Shown piece by piece: positions 29,376 to 39,202 of a stretch of DNA of 64,000 nucleotides. Made by a program: the position numbers and the translations under genes. Under the pieces are notes generated by a model, which did not search any database, was not told the DNA's origin, and saw only the letters and a program-made list of their open reading frames with translations. Positions within the stretch are counted from its first letter, which is position 1; each line of letters begins with the position of its first letter. The stretch is from Methylobacter luteus IMV-B-3098 (GTDB lineage Bacteria > Pseudomonadota > Gammaproteobacteria > Methylococcales > Methylomonadaceae): the NCBI RefSeq assembly GCF_000427625.1, contig NZ_KE386569.1, positions 807,376 to 871,375 of the forward strand, read 5' to 3'.

Positions 29376-30566
29376 ATGGGCAAAAACAGACGCAAAAAAC
29401 AATCCACTTTCCAGAAAGAATTGCCGGTGAATATTTGTCGCTTCAGTTTCGTCGATGGCGCGCTTATCGAAATACTTGGAAACGTCCATGAATTCTATCT
29501 GGTGCAGTTTATCGATACGGCAAACAATGAAGTCGTGCACCAGGGCGAAATACAGAATAACCAGTGGATTCGTACGTCACGAAGCTATTTTACGAAATGG
29601 AAGATCAATATCTTCAGAAAATCCGATAATGCCTTGGTATTCAGTCATGTCTATGATTGTGAAGACCAGCGTGTCTATATCGCTCTGGAATCCCGGGCTC
29701 TGGGTGACACGATGGCCTGGTTGCACTCAGTGGAGGAATTCAGGGGAAAACATGCGTGCCAAATGGTCTGTTCGACCTTCATGAATGATTTATTCGCAGA
29801 AAAATACCCTGATATTGAATTCGTTGAGCCTGGCGTAGTCGTGCATGATTTGTATGCCATGTACCGTATCGGATGGTTTTATGATGCCGATGGCAATATT
29901 GATTACAACAAGAATGTCAGGAATTTTCGCGAACAGCCTTTGGGAGAAACCGCCTCCGATATTCTCGGCCTGAATTATTCAGGTTTCCGGCCTCGTATCA
30001 AGGATGCGGACTTACCTCGGCCCATGGTACAGGACTATGTCTGCATTGCCGTGCATGCTACGGCTCAGGCCAAGTATTGGAACAACAAGGCGGGTTGGCA
30101 GGAACTTGTTCAGTTATTGAAAGACAGTGGCTACCAGGTCGTGCTCCTGTCGAAAGAAGGTCGCGAGTATATGGGCAATAAAGCGCCGGATGGAGTCATT
30201 TACATTCCGGAAGGTCCCCTTGAACAGATTGTCAATTACCTGAAACATGCAAAGCTATTCATAGGAATCGGCAGCGGGCTAAGTTGGCTGTCCTGGGCTG
30301 TCGGTTGTCCGACCTGTCTGATTAGCGGATTTTCATACCCTTATTCCGAAATGAAAGATTGTATCAGAATTGCCGCGGATGAATCGGCATGTGGCGGTTG
30401 TTTTAATAGATACAGGCTCGATCCCGGCGACTGGAACTGGTGCCCGGATCATAAAAATACCGCCAGAGCGTTCGAATGTACAAAAACCATAACAGCGGAA
30501 CAGGTTATGTCGGCTATTCGGAAAGCGGGGCATGTGCTGAGTCCAATCGAGTGCAATACCGCTTGA
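29376..30566 (+). CDS. TibC/AAH-type autotransporter O-heptosyltransferase
   Basis: A 396-residue protein of the bacterial autotransporter heptosyltransferase family. The N-terminal beta-rich domain (CRFSFVDGALIEILG, FYLVQFIDTANNEVVHQG) is the family's acceptor-binding region. The catalytic part has ALGDTMAWLHSVEEF, VCIAVHATAQAKYWNNKAGW and FIGIGSGLSWLSWAVGCPT. Near the C-terminus, Cys 339, 342, 356 and 368 (CGGC, WNWC, FEC) match the four-cysteine iron-binding motif described for TibC. These dodecameric enzymes attach heptose from ADP-heptose to Ser/Thr of secreted adhesins. The ATG at 29376 is preferred because the upstream in-frame ATG lies in a terminator. No autotransporter is adjacent; the triplet-repeat protein just upstream is the obvious candidate acceptor. 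Confidence 0.9.
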   Translation: MGKNRRKKQSTFQKELPVNICRFSFVDGALIEILGNVHEFYLVQFIDTANNEVVHQGEIQNNQWIRTSRSYFTKWKINIFRKSDNALVFSHVYDCEDQRVYIALESRALGDTMAWLHSVEEFRGKHACQMVCSTFMNDLFAEKYPDIEFVEPGVVVHDLYAMYRIGWFYDADGNIDYNKNVRNFREQPLGETASDILGLNYSGFRPRIKDADLPRPMVQDYVCIAVHATAQAKYWNNKAGWQELVQLLKDSGYQVVLLSKEGREYMGNKAPDGVIYIPEGPLEQIVNYLKHAKLFIGIGSGLSWLSWAVGCPTCLISGFSYPYSEMKDCIRIAADESACGGCFNRYRLDPGDWNWCPDHKNTARAFECTKTITAEQVMSAIRKAGHVLSPIECNTA

Positions 30567-30672
30567 GGGACAGTCAGATTAGAGCGGCAAATATTATTCA
30601 GCCCCTATTCATCGGGTCAGGCTAAAATAAATCATCACATTAATCTTTATGATCAAGCGGGATGAAAAAAGG

Positions 30673-30999
30673 ATGAAAAAAATATTGCTGCTGTCTGGTT
30701 TTCTCTTTGCCGCCGACACGGCCGAGGCAGCTTTCAGATGCGGGAGCTGGCTTATCACGAAAGGCGATCATGAAACAGAGGTTCTGCAAAAATGCGGTGA
30801 ACCCCAATATATGGAAGAGCGAATAGGGTATCGCGGGAATCGCTTACGGCATCCTCGTGGCTCACTTGAAATTGAAGAGTTTGAACAAGTTATCATTCAT
30901 GAGTGGATTTACAACTTCGGGCCGAGACGGCTTCAGCAACGCTTATTGTTTGAAAACGGCATACTGAAAGAGATAAACGATCTTGAGCATGGCTACTGA
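30673..30999 (+). CDS. DUF2845-type small exported protein
   Basis: The 108-residue product has a signal peptide with cleavage after DTAEA. The mature part reads AFRCGSWLITKGDHETEVLQ then KCGEPQ, the hallmark of DUF2845 proteins, which have two conserved cysteines and a small beta-rich fold. The function of the family is unknown. An ATG eight codons upstream is possible but has a poorer ribosome site and adds charged residues before the signal. A small lipoprotein gene follows at once. Confidence 0.75.
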   Translation: MKKILLLSGFLFAADTAEAAFRCGSWLITKGDHETEVLQKCGEPQYMEERIGYRGNRLRHPRGSLEIEEFEQVIIHEWIYNFGPRRLQQRLLFENGILKEINDLEHGY

Positions 31000-31005
31000 A
31001 AATAA

Positions 31006-31224
31006 ATGATCGTACCCGTTATAAACTTTCCGAAAATACTAATCGTCATTTCATGCTGTCTGTATTTATCAGCATGCGCCGAGTTTAAGGAAGCGGGCAG
31101 AACCATAGGGCATACTTCGCGTGATGTCACCCGAGAGATCGGTCATGGCACGCGCGATGCCGCCAAATCAATCGGCAGAGGTACCAAAAGAGTAGTCAAG
31201 TCAGTGACTGCGGATGGGGAATAA
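31006..31224 (+). CDS. small lipoprotein
   Basis: 72 residues with a lipoprotein signal: hydrophobic segment then lipobox LSAC at about residue 24. The mature part is basic and helical, with a repeated pattern (TIGHTSRDVTREI, GHGTRDAAKSI, GRGTKRVVKSV) of about 11 residues. The gene begins seven bases after the DUF2845 gene, so they are probably co-transcribed. No function is recognised. Confidence 0.7.
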   Translation: MIVPVINFPKILIVISCCLYLSACAEFKEAGRTIGHTSRDVTREIGHGTRDAAKSIGRGTKRVVKSVTADGE

Positions 31225-31344
31225 ATTCTTTGCGGATATTCATCAGGCTGGATGTAAAACGTCGATAGGTTTAATATCCCGGTTAGTTGAAACATTTTCG
31301 GGTTAAGCTGATAAATGCCGCTATTGAATGAAAGAAATGCAAGG

Positions 31345-31875
31345 ATGAAAAACCTGATGGTTTATGGCTTGGCTATGCTGCTGAGTTTTTTCAGCAACCG
31401 GGTTTTAGCCGAAGGTAATGACTATCAGATTGAATTGATGGTTTTTGCGCAGGATATGCCCAATACAGAGGTATTTGATCAAACCGAAAGCCAAATCAAA
31501 TGGCCGGCCGGCCTGACTGAACTGTCAACTTATAAACAAGCCGATACGATGGCGCTTGCCGATGCTTATGCGGCCTTATCGAAAGATCCTGTTTACAAAC
31601 CTGTCATTCATATTGCCTGGCTTCAGACCATCGCGGAAGGCGCATCGAGCAGTCCTGTCCATATTCAGGGCGCGGAGGGGGCATTGAACGGTTTTATTCG
31701 TATCCAGCGCGGTCAGACGTTGCAGTTGATTGTCGATCTGGAGTACGCGCCCGGTCAGGCTAACAGTGAAGCGTTTATTTATCGGTTAAATGAAAACCGG
31801 CGCATTAAATTGAATGAGGTTCATTATCTGGATCATCCCAAATTCGGCGTTGTCGCAAAGATAAGTCAGTTATAG
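31345..31875 (+). CDS. CsiV-like periplasmic protein
   Basis: The 176-residue product has a signal peptide (MKNLMVYGLAMLLSFF, cleavage near VLAEG) followed by YQIELMVFAQDMPNTEVFDQ, the start typical of the CsiV peptidoglycan-binding family found near mfd in pseudomonads. The C-terminal half matches the family pattern (GFIRIQRGQTLQLIVDLEY, RRIKLNEVHYLDHPKFGVVA). CsiV binds peptidoglycan and supports cell shape and growth in fresh medium in Vibrio. The second ATG is preferred for its purine-rich site and better signal peptide. Family assignment is from memory of the pattern. Confidence 0.68.
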   Translation: MKNLMVYGLAMLLSFFSNRVLAEGNDYQIELMVFAQDMPNTEVFDQTESQIKWPAGLTELSTYKQADTMALADAYAALSKDPVYKPVIHIAWLQTIAEGASSSPVHIQGAEGALNGFIRIQRGQTLQLIVDLEYAPGQANSEAFIYRLNENRRIKLNEVHYLDHPKFGVVAKISQL

Positions 31876-31878
31876 ACA

Positions 31879-32940
31879 ATGCAGGATTCAACCGAAGCTT
31901 TTCTGCAGCAAGCCGTCCGGCATGCTGTTGACACCAATGCACCCTTGAAGATTGTCGGCGGTAACAGCAAATCTTTTCTCGGCAGGGAATCGGGCGGGTT
32001 GCTGTTAAGCACGCTGGAGCATCAGGGTATCGTCAATTATCATCCCTCGGAACTGATCATCACCGCCCGCACTGGCACATTATTAGCGGATATAGAACAA
32101 ACCCTGGCAGAGCAAGGCCAAATGCTGGCGTTTGAACCGCCGCATTTCTCGGATAAGGCAACCTTGGGCGGTGCAGTAGCATGTGGGTTGTCCGGTCCAA
32201 GGCGTCCCTTTACCGGATCGGCACGGGATTTTGTTCTGGGCTGTAAACTCATTAACGGCAAGGCGGAAGTCGTATCGTTCGGTGGCGAGGTTATGAAAAA
32301 TGTGGCCGGTTATGATGTCTCGCGCTTAATGGCTGGAGCTATGGGCACGCTGGGTGTGTTATTGGAAGTGTCCCTGAAAGTGCTGCCATTGCCTGTGCTT
32401 GAGTTGACGACATGCTTCGAACTGAATCCTTCCGATACGATCAGCAAAATGACGATGCTGGCCGCGCAATCGCTGCCCGTTTCCGGATTAAGTTACAATG
32501 GCCGTATCTTATATGTCAGGCTATCCGGTGCGGAAAAAGCCGTCAAAGCCGCTATCGGTAAAATAGGCGGCGATGCGGCTATGGCTGACCGCAGGTTTTG
32601 GAAGTATTTAAACGAGCAGCGTCTTGATTTCTTTCAAGGCGACACGAATTTATGGCGCATTGTCGTGCCTCCTGCTACCGCGGAGCTGGATTTATCAGGC
32701 GTCTGGCTTTATGACTGGGGTGGTGGTCAACGTTGGCTGAAATCGGAAGAGCCGCCGCGACGAGTCTTCTCAGTTGCTGAAAACGCGCAGGGGCATGCGG
32801 TTTTATTCAAAGGCAAAGATCGTTCCGGCGATGTCTTTCAGCCATTAAACGGTAAGCTTCAGGAACTCAATCGGAACATAAAGCAGGCGTTCGATCCTGC
32901 CGGCATCTTTAATCCGAACAGAATGTACCGGGACTGGTAA
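31879..32940 (+). CDS. glcE: glycolate oxidase FAD-binding subunit
   Basis: A 353-residue FAD-linked oxidase (PCMH fold). LKIVGGNSKSFLGRE and EPPHFSDKATLGGAVACGLS contact FAD; VMKNVAGYDVSRLMAGAMGT is the GlcE family segment. The C-terminus ends in AFDPAGIFNPNRMYRDW, as in GlcE. With GlcD and GlcF it oxidises glycolate to glyoxylate. GlcF starts directly after its stop codon. GlcD is not in the window. Confidence 0.95.
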   Translation: MQDSTEAFLQQAVRHAVDTNAPLKIVGGNSKSFLGRESGGLLLSTLEHQGIVNYHPSELIITARTGTLLADIEQTLAEQGQMLAFEPPHFSDKATLGGAVACGLSGPRRPFTGSARDFVLGCKLINGKAEVVSFGGEVMKNVAGYDVSRLMAGAMGTLGVLLEVSLKVLPLPVLELTTCFELNPSDTISKMTMLAAQSLPVSGLSYNGRILYVRLSGAEKAVKAAIGKIGGDAAMADRRFWKYLNEQRLDFFQGDTNLWRIVVPPATAELDLSGVWLYDWGGGQRWLKSEEPPRRVFSVAENAQGHAVLFKGKDRSGDVFQPLNGKLQELNRNIKQAFDPAGIFNPNRMYRDW

Positions 32941-34143
32941 ATGCAGACCAACCTAGCCGAATTCGTTAAGAAAAAGCCAGAGCACGACGAACTGGAGGGC
33001 ATCCTGCGCGCCTGCGTGCATTGCGGTTTTTGTAACGCGACGTGCCCGACTTATCAATTATTAGGCGATGAACTCGATGGCCCGCGCGGGCGAATTTATC
33101 TGTTAAAACAGCTGCTGGAAGGCGAGCCTGTCACGCGTCTGACGCAACAGCATCTGGATCGTTGCCTGAACTGCCGATCCTGCGAAACGACCTGTCCCTC
33201 AGGCGTCCGTTACGGACGATTGCTGGATTTGGGGCGGGTTATGCTGGATGAGCAGGTGGGGCGCGCAGCCGGGCAAAAAATACTGCGGGGATTAATCACG
33301 GCTGTTTTGCCTTATCGGAACCGTTTCAGTGCTTTGTTACATGGCGCCCGCCTGATCAAGCCGGTTTTGCCTCAAACGCTAAAAAATAAAATCCCTGATA
33401 AAGAAAAGGTGCCTGGTTGGCCTGAGGCAGTTCATGCCCGAAAAATGCTGATCATGCCGGGGTGTGTGCAGCAAGCGCTGGCACCGTCGATCGATGTGGC
33501 AACGGCCTGGGTTCTGGATAAACTAGGTATTTCCTTGATTCAAGTAAAGGCGGGCGTTTGCTGCGGCGCCCTGGATTACCATTTATCCGATCATGAAAAA
33601 GCCCTGGCGTTTGCGCGAAAAAACATTGATGCCTGCTGGCCTTATATTGAGCAGGGTGCCGAGGCCATTGTCATGACAGCGAGTGGTTGCGGCATCATGG
33701 TGAAAGATTACGGTGAGTTATTAAGGCATGATCGCGATTACGCTGAAAAAGCGGCGCGATTTTCGATGCTGGTCAAGGATGTCGGCATCGTGTTAATGTC
33801 GGAGGACCTGGCCGTGTTTAAGGCCGATAACAGAAAGGTCGCCTTTCAATCGCCTTGCACGCTACAGCACGGGCAGAAAATAACCGGGATTGTGGAAGCG
33901 ATATTAGAAAAAGTCGGTTATCAGCTGACGGCTGTTGCCGATGGGCATCTTTGCTGCGGTTCGGCGGGCGTTTATTCCTTGCTGGAGCCGGCTTTATCCG
34001 AGCAATTATTGCGCAATAAACTACAGGCGCTACAGGCGAATGAGCCTGATCTTATTGCGACAGCCAATATAGGCTGTTTAAATCATCTGCAATCGGCCAG
34101 TTCCGGAAAGGTATTGCACTGGATTGAATTGTTGCTTTATTGA
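32941..34143 (+). CDS. glcF: glycolate oxidase iron-sulfur subunit
   Basis: 400 residues with two 4Fe-4S binding motifs near the N-terminus (CVHCGFCNATCPTY and CLNCRSCETTCPSGV) and two C-terminal CCG domains (AGVCCGALDYH, DGHLCCGSAGVYS), the GlcF arrangement. It passes electrons from GlcD/GlcE to the respiratory chain at the membrane. The ATG immediately follows the TAA of glcE, so they are one transcription unit. glcD, normally adjacent in E. coli, must be elsewhere. Confidence 0.96.
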   Translation: MQTNLAEFVKKKPEHDELEGILRACVHCGFCNATCPTYQLLGDELDGPRGRIYLLKQLLEGEPVTRLTQQHLDRCLNCRSCETTCPSGVRYGRLLDLGRVMLDEQVGRAAGQKILRGLITAVLPYRNRFSALLHGARLIKPVLPQTLKNKIPDKEKVPGWPEAVHARKMLIMPGCVQQALAPSIDVATAWVLDKLGISLIQVKAGVCCGALDYHLSDHEKALAFARKNIDACWPYIEQGAEAIVMTASGCGIMVKDYGELLRHDRDYAEKAARFSMLVKDVGIVLMSEDLAVFKADNRKVAFQSPCTLQHGQKITGIVEAILEKVGYQLTAVADGHLCCGSAGVYSLLEPALSEQLLRNKLQALQANEPDLIATANIGCLNHLQSASSGKVLHWIELLLY

Positions 34144-34360
34144 ATAGTCTTAAAATGTAATTCAACCCGGAACGATGGTTGGGCATGGTACGAGTTTATT
34201 GTTTAAGCGCTATTCAGGTTATAATGTCAGCTTTTTATTAAGCTCTTGTTGATATATTCAGGGGTTCTTTTATTATCGGGCTCATGAATCGCCATTTCAT
34301 CGCAATAAAGCCAGGTCGATTCCGGGCTTTTTATTTCCGGGTGATTTACTAATACACTAT

Positions 34361-35716
34361 ATGACACAAAAACTTTATATTCAGACCAATGGTTGTCAAA
34401 TGAATGAGTACGATTCCGATAAAATGCGGGATGTACTTAAGGCTTCACACGGTTTTGAACTGATTGATGATCCGAAACAGGCGGATGTTCTGTTACTTAA
34501 TACCTGTTCGATACGCGAAAAAGCACAGGAAAAAGTCTTCTCAGCCCTAGGCAAATGGCGAAAAATCAAAGACAAGCGTCCCGATGTCATCATCGGCGTC
34601 GGTGGTTGCGTCGCCAGTCAGGAAGGCGCGGCGATCCAGAAACGCGCGCCTTATGTCGATATCGTCTTCGGTCCGCAAACCCTGCATCGCTTACCGCAGT
34701 TGCTCGATCAGGCGCGCATGAAACAGGAACGCGTGGTTGACGTGTCATTCCCCGAGATAGAGAAATTCGATGCGCTGCCCGAACCCCGGGCCGAAGGGCC
34801 GAAAGCGTTTGTGTCGGTCATGGAAGGTTGCAGCAAGTATTGTACGTTCTGCGTGGTCCCTTATACGCGCGGAGAAGAGATCAGCCGGCCGCTGAATGAT
34901 GTGATTGCCGAAATCACCGCACTGGCAGCGCAAGGCGTACGCGAGATCAACCTGTTAGGTCAGAATGTCAATGCCTATCGCGGCGAGATGGATGATGGCG
35001 ATATCGCTGATTTCTCTTTACTGCTGCACTATGTCGCGGCCGTGAACGGTATAGATCGCATCCGTTTTACAACCTCTCATCCCGCTGAATTTTCCGACAA
35101 CCTGATTGAAGCATTTGCCGAAATTCCGCAGCTCGTCAACCATCTGCATTTGCCGGTCCAAAGCGGCAGCGATCACATATTAAAGCTGATGAAACGTGGT
35201 TATGCACGTGCCGATTACATCGAAAAAATACGTAAATTACGCGAAGTGAGGCCGGATATTTATCTGTCTTCGGATTTTATTATCGGCTTCCCCGGCGAAA
35301 CCGAGGCGGAATTTGAAGAGACCATGTCGCTGATTGAAGAAATCGGTTTCGATTTGTCTTACAGCTTTGTTTACAGTCCACGCCCCGGGACACCGGCGGC
35401 CGATATGCCCGATGACGTGCCCGAGGAGGCGAAAAAACAGCGTCTCGACCGCCTTCAGCAGCGTATCAACGAGATGGCGGCCGCGATTTCGGACAGTATG
35501 GTCAATACCGTGCAGACCGTTTTGGTCGAAGGCCAATCCAAAAAGAACCCTCTACAGATGCAGGGCAGAACCGAAAATAACCGCGTCGTCAATTTCATTG
35601 CTCATCCCAGGCTGATCGGACAGTTTGTCGATGTATTGATTACCGAAGCGCTAGCTAATTCTTTGCGGGGTCGTATTATGGATACTTCTGTCGATAAAAT
35701 TATTCAACACAATTAA
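34361..35716 (+). CDS. miaB: tRNA-2-methylthio-N6-isopentenyladenosine synthase
   Basis: A 451-residue methylthiotransferase. Three N-terminal cysteines bind one cluster ([27 protein letters not shown]) and the radical SAM motif is [17 protein letters not shown]-terminal TRAM domain ends the protein. It methylthiolates i6A37 in tRNAs. It heads the conserved miaB-phoH-ybeY-corC run, with the next start codon 12 bases after its stop. Confidence 0.98.
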   Translation: MTQKLYIQTNGCQMNEYDSDKMRDVLKASHGFELIDDPKQADVLLLNTCSIREKAQEKVFSALGKWRKIKDKRPDVIIGVGGCVASQEGAAIQKRAPYVDIVFGPQTLHRLPQLLDQARMKQERVVDVSFPEIEKFDALPEPRAEGPKAFVSVMEGCSKYCTFCVVPYTRGEEISRPLNDVIAEITALAAQGVREINLLGQNVNAYRGEMDDGDIADFSLLLHYVAAVNGIDRIRFTTSHPAEFSDNLIEAFAEIPQLVNHLHLPVQSGSDHILKLMKRGYARADYIEKIRKLREVRPDIYLSSDFIIGFPGETEAEFEETMSLIEEIGFDLSYSFVYSPRPGTPAADMPDDVPEEAKKQRLDRLQQRINEMAAAISDSMVNTVQTVLVEGQSKKNPLQMQGRTENNRVVNFIAHPRLIGQFVDVLITEALANSLRGRIMDTSVDKIIQHN

Positions 35717-35728
35717 GTATTGACTGTT

Positions 35729-36700
35729 ATGACATCTCAGGAAATTACCCTGTTGCCTGCCGATAACGTCAGGCTCTCTAATTTTTGTGGTCAGTTCGAC
35801 TCTCATCTGCGGCAGATAGAAGCCCGCCTTCAGGTTGAAATCGCTAATCGTGGCAACCGGTTTAAAGTTACCGGTGCCGACAGTTCAGTAAAAGCCGCTT
35901 GTGCGGTCATGCAGAAATTGTTCGAAAGCACTGAAAAAGAACCGCTGACATCCGAATCGATTCATCTGGCCATGCAGGACGCCTCTATAGAACAGATTCT
36001 GGCAGCACCTGAAGACTCGGATAAGCCGAATGTTCTGATCAAGACCAAGCGCGGCATACTGAAAGGTCGCGGGGCCAATCAGCAGGAATATCTGCGCAAG
36101 ATCATGTCGCATGATATCAACTTCGGCGTAGGTCCTGCCGGAACCGGTAAAACCTATTTGGCTGTAGCCTGTGCGATTGAAGCTCTGCAAACCGAGAAAG
36201 TAAGAAAAATCATTCTGGTGCGTCCGGCTGTGGAAGCAGGGGAAAAACTCGGTTTTCTGCCCGGCGATATGGCGCAAAAAGTCGATCCGTATTTACGCCC
36301 TCTTTATGATGCTCTGTATGAAATGCTCGGTTTTGAGCGCGTCGAGAAGATGATCGACCGTGGCATTATCGAAGTGGCGCCGCTAGCGTTTATGCGCGGC
36401 CGGACGCTCAATGATGCATTCATTATTCTGGACGAGGCGCAAAATACGACTACCGAACAGATCAAGATGTTTTTGACCCGTGTCGGTTTCGGCTCGACTG
36501 CTGTAGTAACGGGTGATGTGACACAAATAGATTTGCCGTCCGAAAAAATGTCCGGATTAAGGCATGTGCTTGAGGTCTTGAAAGATGTTGAAGGTATTAG
36601 CTTTACTTTTTTCAATGTGCGCGACGTCGTCCGGCATCCTTTGGTGCAACGTATCGTTTCTGCTTATGAAACGTATGAAAAGAAACATAAGGCGGATTGA
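35729..36700 (+). CDS. ybeZ: PhoH-like ATPase (YbeZ)
   Basis: 323 residues with a single P-loop ATPase domain: Walker [16 protein letters not shown], the [16 protein letters not shown] segment, and Walker [11 protein letters not shown]. The N-terminal ~100 residues form the RNA-binding-like region of PhoH proteins. It works with YbeY in rRNA processing. ATG at 35729 is preferred over a TTG three codons upstream. Its TGA shares one base with the ybeY ATG. Confidence 0.96.
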   Translation: MTSQEITLLPADNVRLSNFCGQFDSHLRQIEARLQVEIANRGNRFKVTGADSSVKAACAVMQKLFESTEKEPLTSESIHLAMQDASIEQILAAPEDSDKPNVLIKTKRGILKGRGANQQEYLRKIMSHDINFGVGPAGTGKTYLAVACAIEALQTEKVRKIILVRPAVEAGEKLGFLPGDMAQKVDPYLRPLYDALYEMLGFERVEKMIDRGIIEVAPLAFMRGRTLNDAFIILDEAQNTTTEQIKMFLTRVGFGSTAVVTGDVTQIDLPSEKMSGLRHVLEVLKDVEGISFTFFNVRDVVRHPLVQRIVSAYETYEKKHKAD

Positions 36701-37161
36701 TGAACCAGATAGACATTCAGCGCATTTTTGAATCGGAAGGTCAGCCGGATGAAGCGCAAATCCAGGCGTGGATTGATGCGGCGCTTGAGGATGTCAGTCA
36801 GGACACCGAAATTGTCATCCGTATTGTCGATGAAGCCGAAAGCGCCCAGCTCAACGACCAGTACCGCCATAAAAAAGGCCCCACCAATATTCTCAGTTTT
36901 CCGTTTGAAGTACCGGACGGCATAGACTTGAATTTATTGGGCGATTTGGTGATTTGTGCGCCGGTAGTCGCCAGGGAAGCGGTTGAGCAGCACAAACTGC
37001 CGATTCATCACTGGGCGCATATTATAGTCCACGGCGTATTGCATTTGTTGGGCTATGATCATATCGATGAAGACGAAGCCGAACAGATGGAAGGCAAAGA
37101 GATAGAAATTCTGAAAAAATTGAACATAAATAATCCTTATATTGAGGTAACAGAAGCATGA
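36700..37161 (+). CDS. ybeY: endoribonuclease YbeY
   Basis: A 153-residue metalloprotein with the zinc site [11 protein letters not shown] (H-x3-H-x5-H) and [11 protein letters not shown] upstream. It takes part in 16S rRNA 3' maturation and 70S ribosome quality control. The ATG overlaps the ybeZ stop, and its own TGA overlaps the start of the CBS protein gene, so the run is tightly coupled. Confidence 0.97.
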   Translation: MNQIDIQRIFESEGQPDEAQIQAWIDAALEDVSQDTEIVIRIVDEAESAQLNDQYRHKKGPTNILSFPFEVPDGIDLNLLGDLVICAPVVAREAVEQHKLPIHHWAHIIVHGVLHLLGYDHIDEDEAEQMEGKEIEILKKLNINNPYIEVTEA

Positions 37162-38000
37162 GTGATGAACAACCCCCAAGTAGAAACTCCCCGCAGAAGA
37201 GTTGGGTAGATAAAATCAGCCATCTGCTGACAGGGGAGCCGCAAGACCTGGATGACCTTCTTGAAATATTGAGAGAAGCTAGGGAAAAACGATTGTTGGA
37301 TACCGATGCCCTGACCATGATTGAAGGGGTTTTACAGGTGTCTGAAATGCGGGTCAGAGATATCATGATCCCGCGTGTCCAAATGGTGGTAGTGCCGCGT
37401 GATGCCGAGCTCGACACCATCTTTCCGCTGGTTTTGGAATCGGCGCACTCACGTTTTCCGGTTATTGAAGATGACCGCAGTAAAGTGGTCGGTATTCTAT
37501 TGGCAAAAGATCTGCTGGCACATGCCTTGCAAAACAAGCATCTTAGAATTGAAGAAATCATGCGTCCGGTCAATTTTGTCCCGGAGAGCAAGCGCCTGAA
37601 TGTTTTGCTGAAAGAATTCCGTACCAATCGTGATCATATGGCTATTGTAATAGATGAATACGGACTGGCGGCCGGTTTGGTCACCATTGAAGATGTGTTA
37701 GAGCAGATTGTCGGTGAAATCGAAGACGAATACGATGAGGAGGAAGATGAAGGTTATATCTCCCAACGTAATGAGAGCGAGTTCATGATAAAAGCCTTAA
37801 CGCCGATAGAAGAATTCGATGAGTTTTTTTCCACGCATCTGGCGACAGACGAGTACGATACCGTTGGCGGATTCATTGTCAGCCAGATGGAGCATATGCC
37901 TAAAAAAGGCGAGAGCCTGGTTGTAGACAATCTGCGGTTTGAAGTGATTAGGGCCGATAACCGTCGCTTGCATTTGATAAAATTAAAAAAAATTGATTAA
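37158..38000 (+). CDS. corC: CorC/HlyC-family CBS-domain protein (YbeX)
   Basis: 280 residues: a short N-terminus, two CBS domains at ~65-185 ([54 protein letters not shown] split over two segments), an acidic linker ([10 protein letters not shown]), and a CorC_HlyC transporter-associated domain at ~205-280. It has no membrane spans, which fits YbeX/CorC, linked to Mg/Co efflux and ribosome maintenance. It overlaps ybeY by four bases. Confidence 0.95.
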   Translation: MSDEQPPSRNSPQKSWVDKISHLLTGEPQDLDDLLEILREAREKRLLDTDALTMIEGVLQVSEMRVRDIMIPRVQMVVVPRDAELDTIFPLVLESAHSRFPVIEDDRSKVVGILLAKDLLAHALQNKHLRIEEIMRPVNFVPESKRLNVLLKEFRTNRDHMAIVIDEYGLAAGLVTIEDVLEQIVGEIEDEYDEEEDEGYISQRNESEFMIKALTPIEEFDEFFSTHLATDEYDTVGGFIVSQMEHMPKKGESLVVDNLRFEVIRADNRRLHLIKLKKID

Positions 38001-38012
38001 CAGGAGGAAGGG

Positions 38013-39068
38013 GTGGGCATGAATGAACGAACAATATTGGTCACTGGTGGCGCGGGTTATATCGGCAGTCATGCTTGTGTTGAGTTACTGGCGTCTGGTT
38101 ATCAGGTTGTTGTCATCGATAACTTATGCAATAGCAAAGTGGAGACTTTGCATCGGGTAGAGCGGATAACCGGTAAATCGCTACAGTTTTACGAAGCCGA
38201 TATCCGGGACAAGAAGGCATTGGCAGAGATTTTTACTCAGGAATCCATCACTGCCGTTATGCATTTTGCAGGATTAAAAGCCGTGGGCGAATCCTGCGAG
38301 CAGCCATTGAATTATTATCACAACAATGTGTATGGCACGTTGGTACTGGCTGAAGCAATGTCCGAAGCTAACGTCAAACAATTGGTGTTCAGTTCTTCTG
38401 CGACCGTTTATGGTGAATCTGCTTCTGTGCAGTATTCCGAGGATTTTCCTTTAGGCCCTATCAATCCTTATGGCCGGACCAAATTCATGGTAGAGGAGAT
38501 TCTGCGCGACCTGTCGGCGGCCGATACAATTATTGGGGCGCAATCACCATGGAAAATTGCCTTATTGCGCTATTTTAATCCGATCGGCGCGCACGAAAGC
38601 GGTTTGATCGGCGAGGACCCCAATGGTATTCCCAATAACCTGATGCCTTACGTTTCGCAAGTGGCGATCGGCAAATTGGCGCAATTATCCGTCTTCGGTG
38701 ATGATTATCCAACCAGGGACGGCACCGGTATCAGGGATTACATTCACGTGGTTGATCTGGTTAAAGGCCATGTCAAGGCACTGGAAGCGTTACAGAGTGA
38801 GAAATTCAAGTCAGGCGGATGCAAGGCTTATAATCTCGGGGCAGGCAGAGGATATAGCGTTCTCGATATTATAAAAACTTTCGAAACAGTAACGGGGCGA
38901 ACGGTGAATTATAAAATCGCTCCACGTAGAGCGGGGGATCTTGCCGAATATTTCGCTAATCCTGAACTGGCGTATAAAGAGCTTGGCTGGAAGGCAGAGA
39001 AAAGGCTTGACGATATGATTGCGGACACCTGGAACTGGCAATGCAAAAACCCGGAAGGGTATGCATAA
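38013..39068 (+). CDS. galE: UDP-glucose 4-epimerase
   Basis: A 351-residue SDR-family epimerase. VTGGAGYIGSHACVELL is the NAD-binding motif; SSSATVYGE and YGRTKFMVE give the catalytic Ser and Tyr-x3-Lys; RYFNPIGAHESG and DYPTRDGTGIRDYIHV are GalE signatures. It interconverts UDP-glucose and UDP-galactose for surface polysaccharides. AGGAGG precedes both the GTG at 38013 (5 bases) and the in-frame ATG at 38019 (11 bases), so the start is ambiguous by two codons. Confidence 0.97.
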   Translation: MGMNERTILVTGGAGYIGSHACVELLASGYQVVVIDNLCNSKVETLHRVERITGKSLQFYEADIRDKKALAEIFTQESITAVMHFAGLKAVGESCEQPLNYYHNNVYGTLVLAEAMSEANVKQLVFSSSATVYGESASVQYSEDFPLGPINPYGRTKFMVEEILRDLSAADTIIGAQSPWKIALLRYFNPIGAHESGLIGEDPNGIPNNLMPYVSQVAIGKLAQLSVFGDDYPTRDGTGIRDYIHVVDLVKGHVKALEALQSEKFKSGGCKAYNLGAGRGYSVLDIIKTFETVTGRTVNYKIAPRRAGDLAEYFANPELAYKELGWKAEKRLDDMIADTWNWQCKNPEGYA

Positions 39069-39128
39069 GATTTGCTTTTTGATTATGTTGCTGATGCCTT
39101 GTAAAAGCTGATCAGTTCAATTTACTCG

Positions 39129-39154
39129 ACCCCACAGAATCCCTGCTGTGGGGT
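39129..39154. terminator. hairpin between convergent galE and D,D-carboxypeptidase genes
   Basis: ACCCCACAG and CTGTGGGGT form a nine-pair stem with an eight-base loop. It lies between two converging genes and would serve either strand, although the following T run is weak (tatctta). Confidence 0.65.
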
Positions 39155-39202
39155 ATCTTATAACCGATATTTCTTCGTTTCCTTGCGAATTTCAGCAAAG
39201 GA

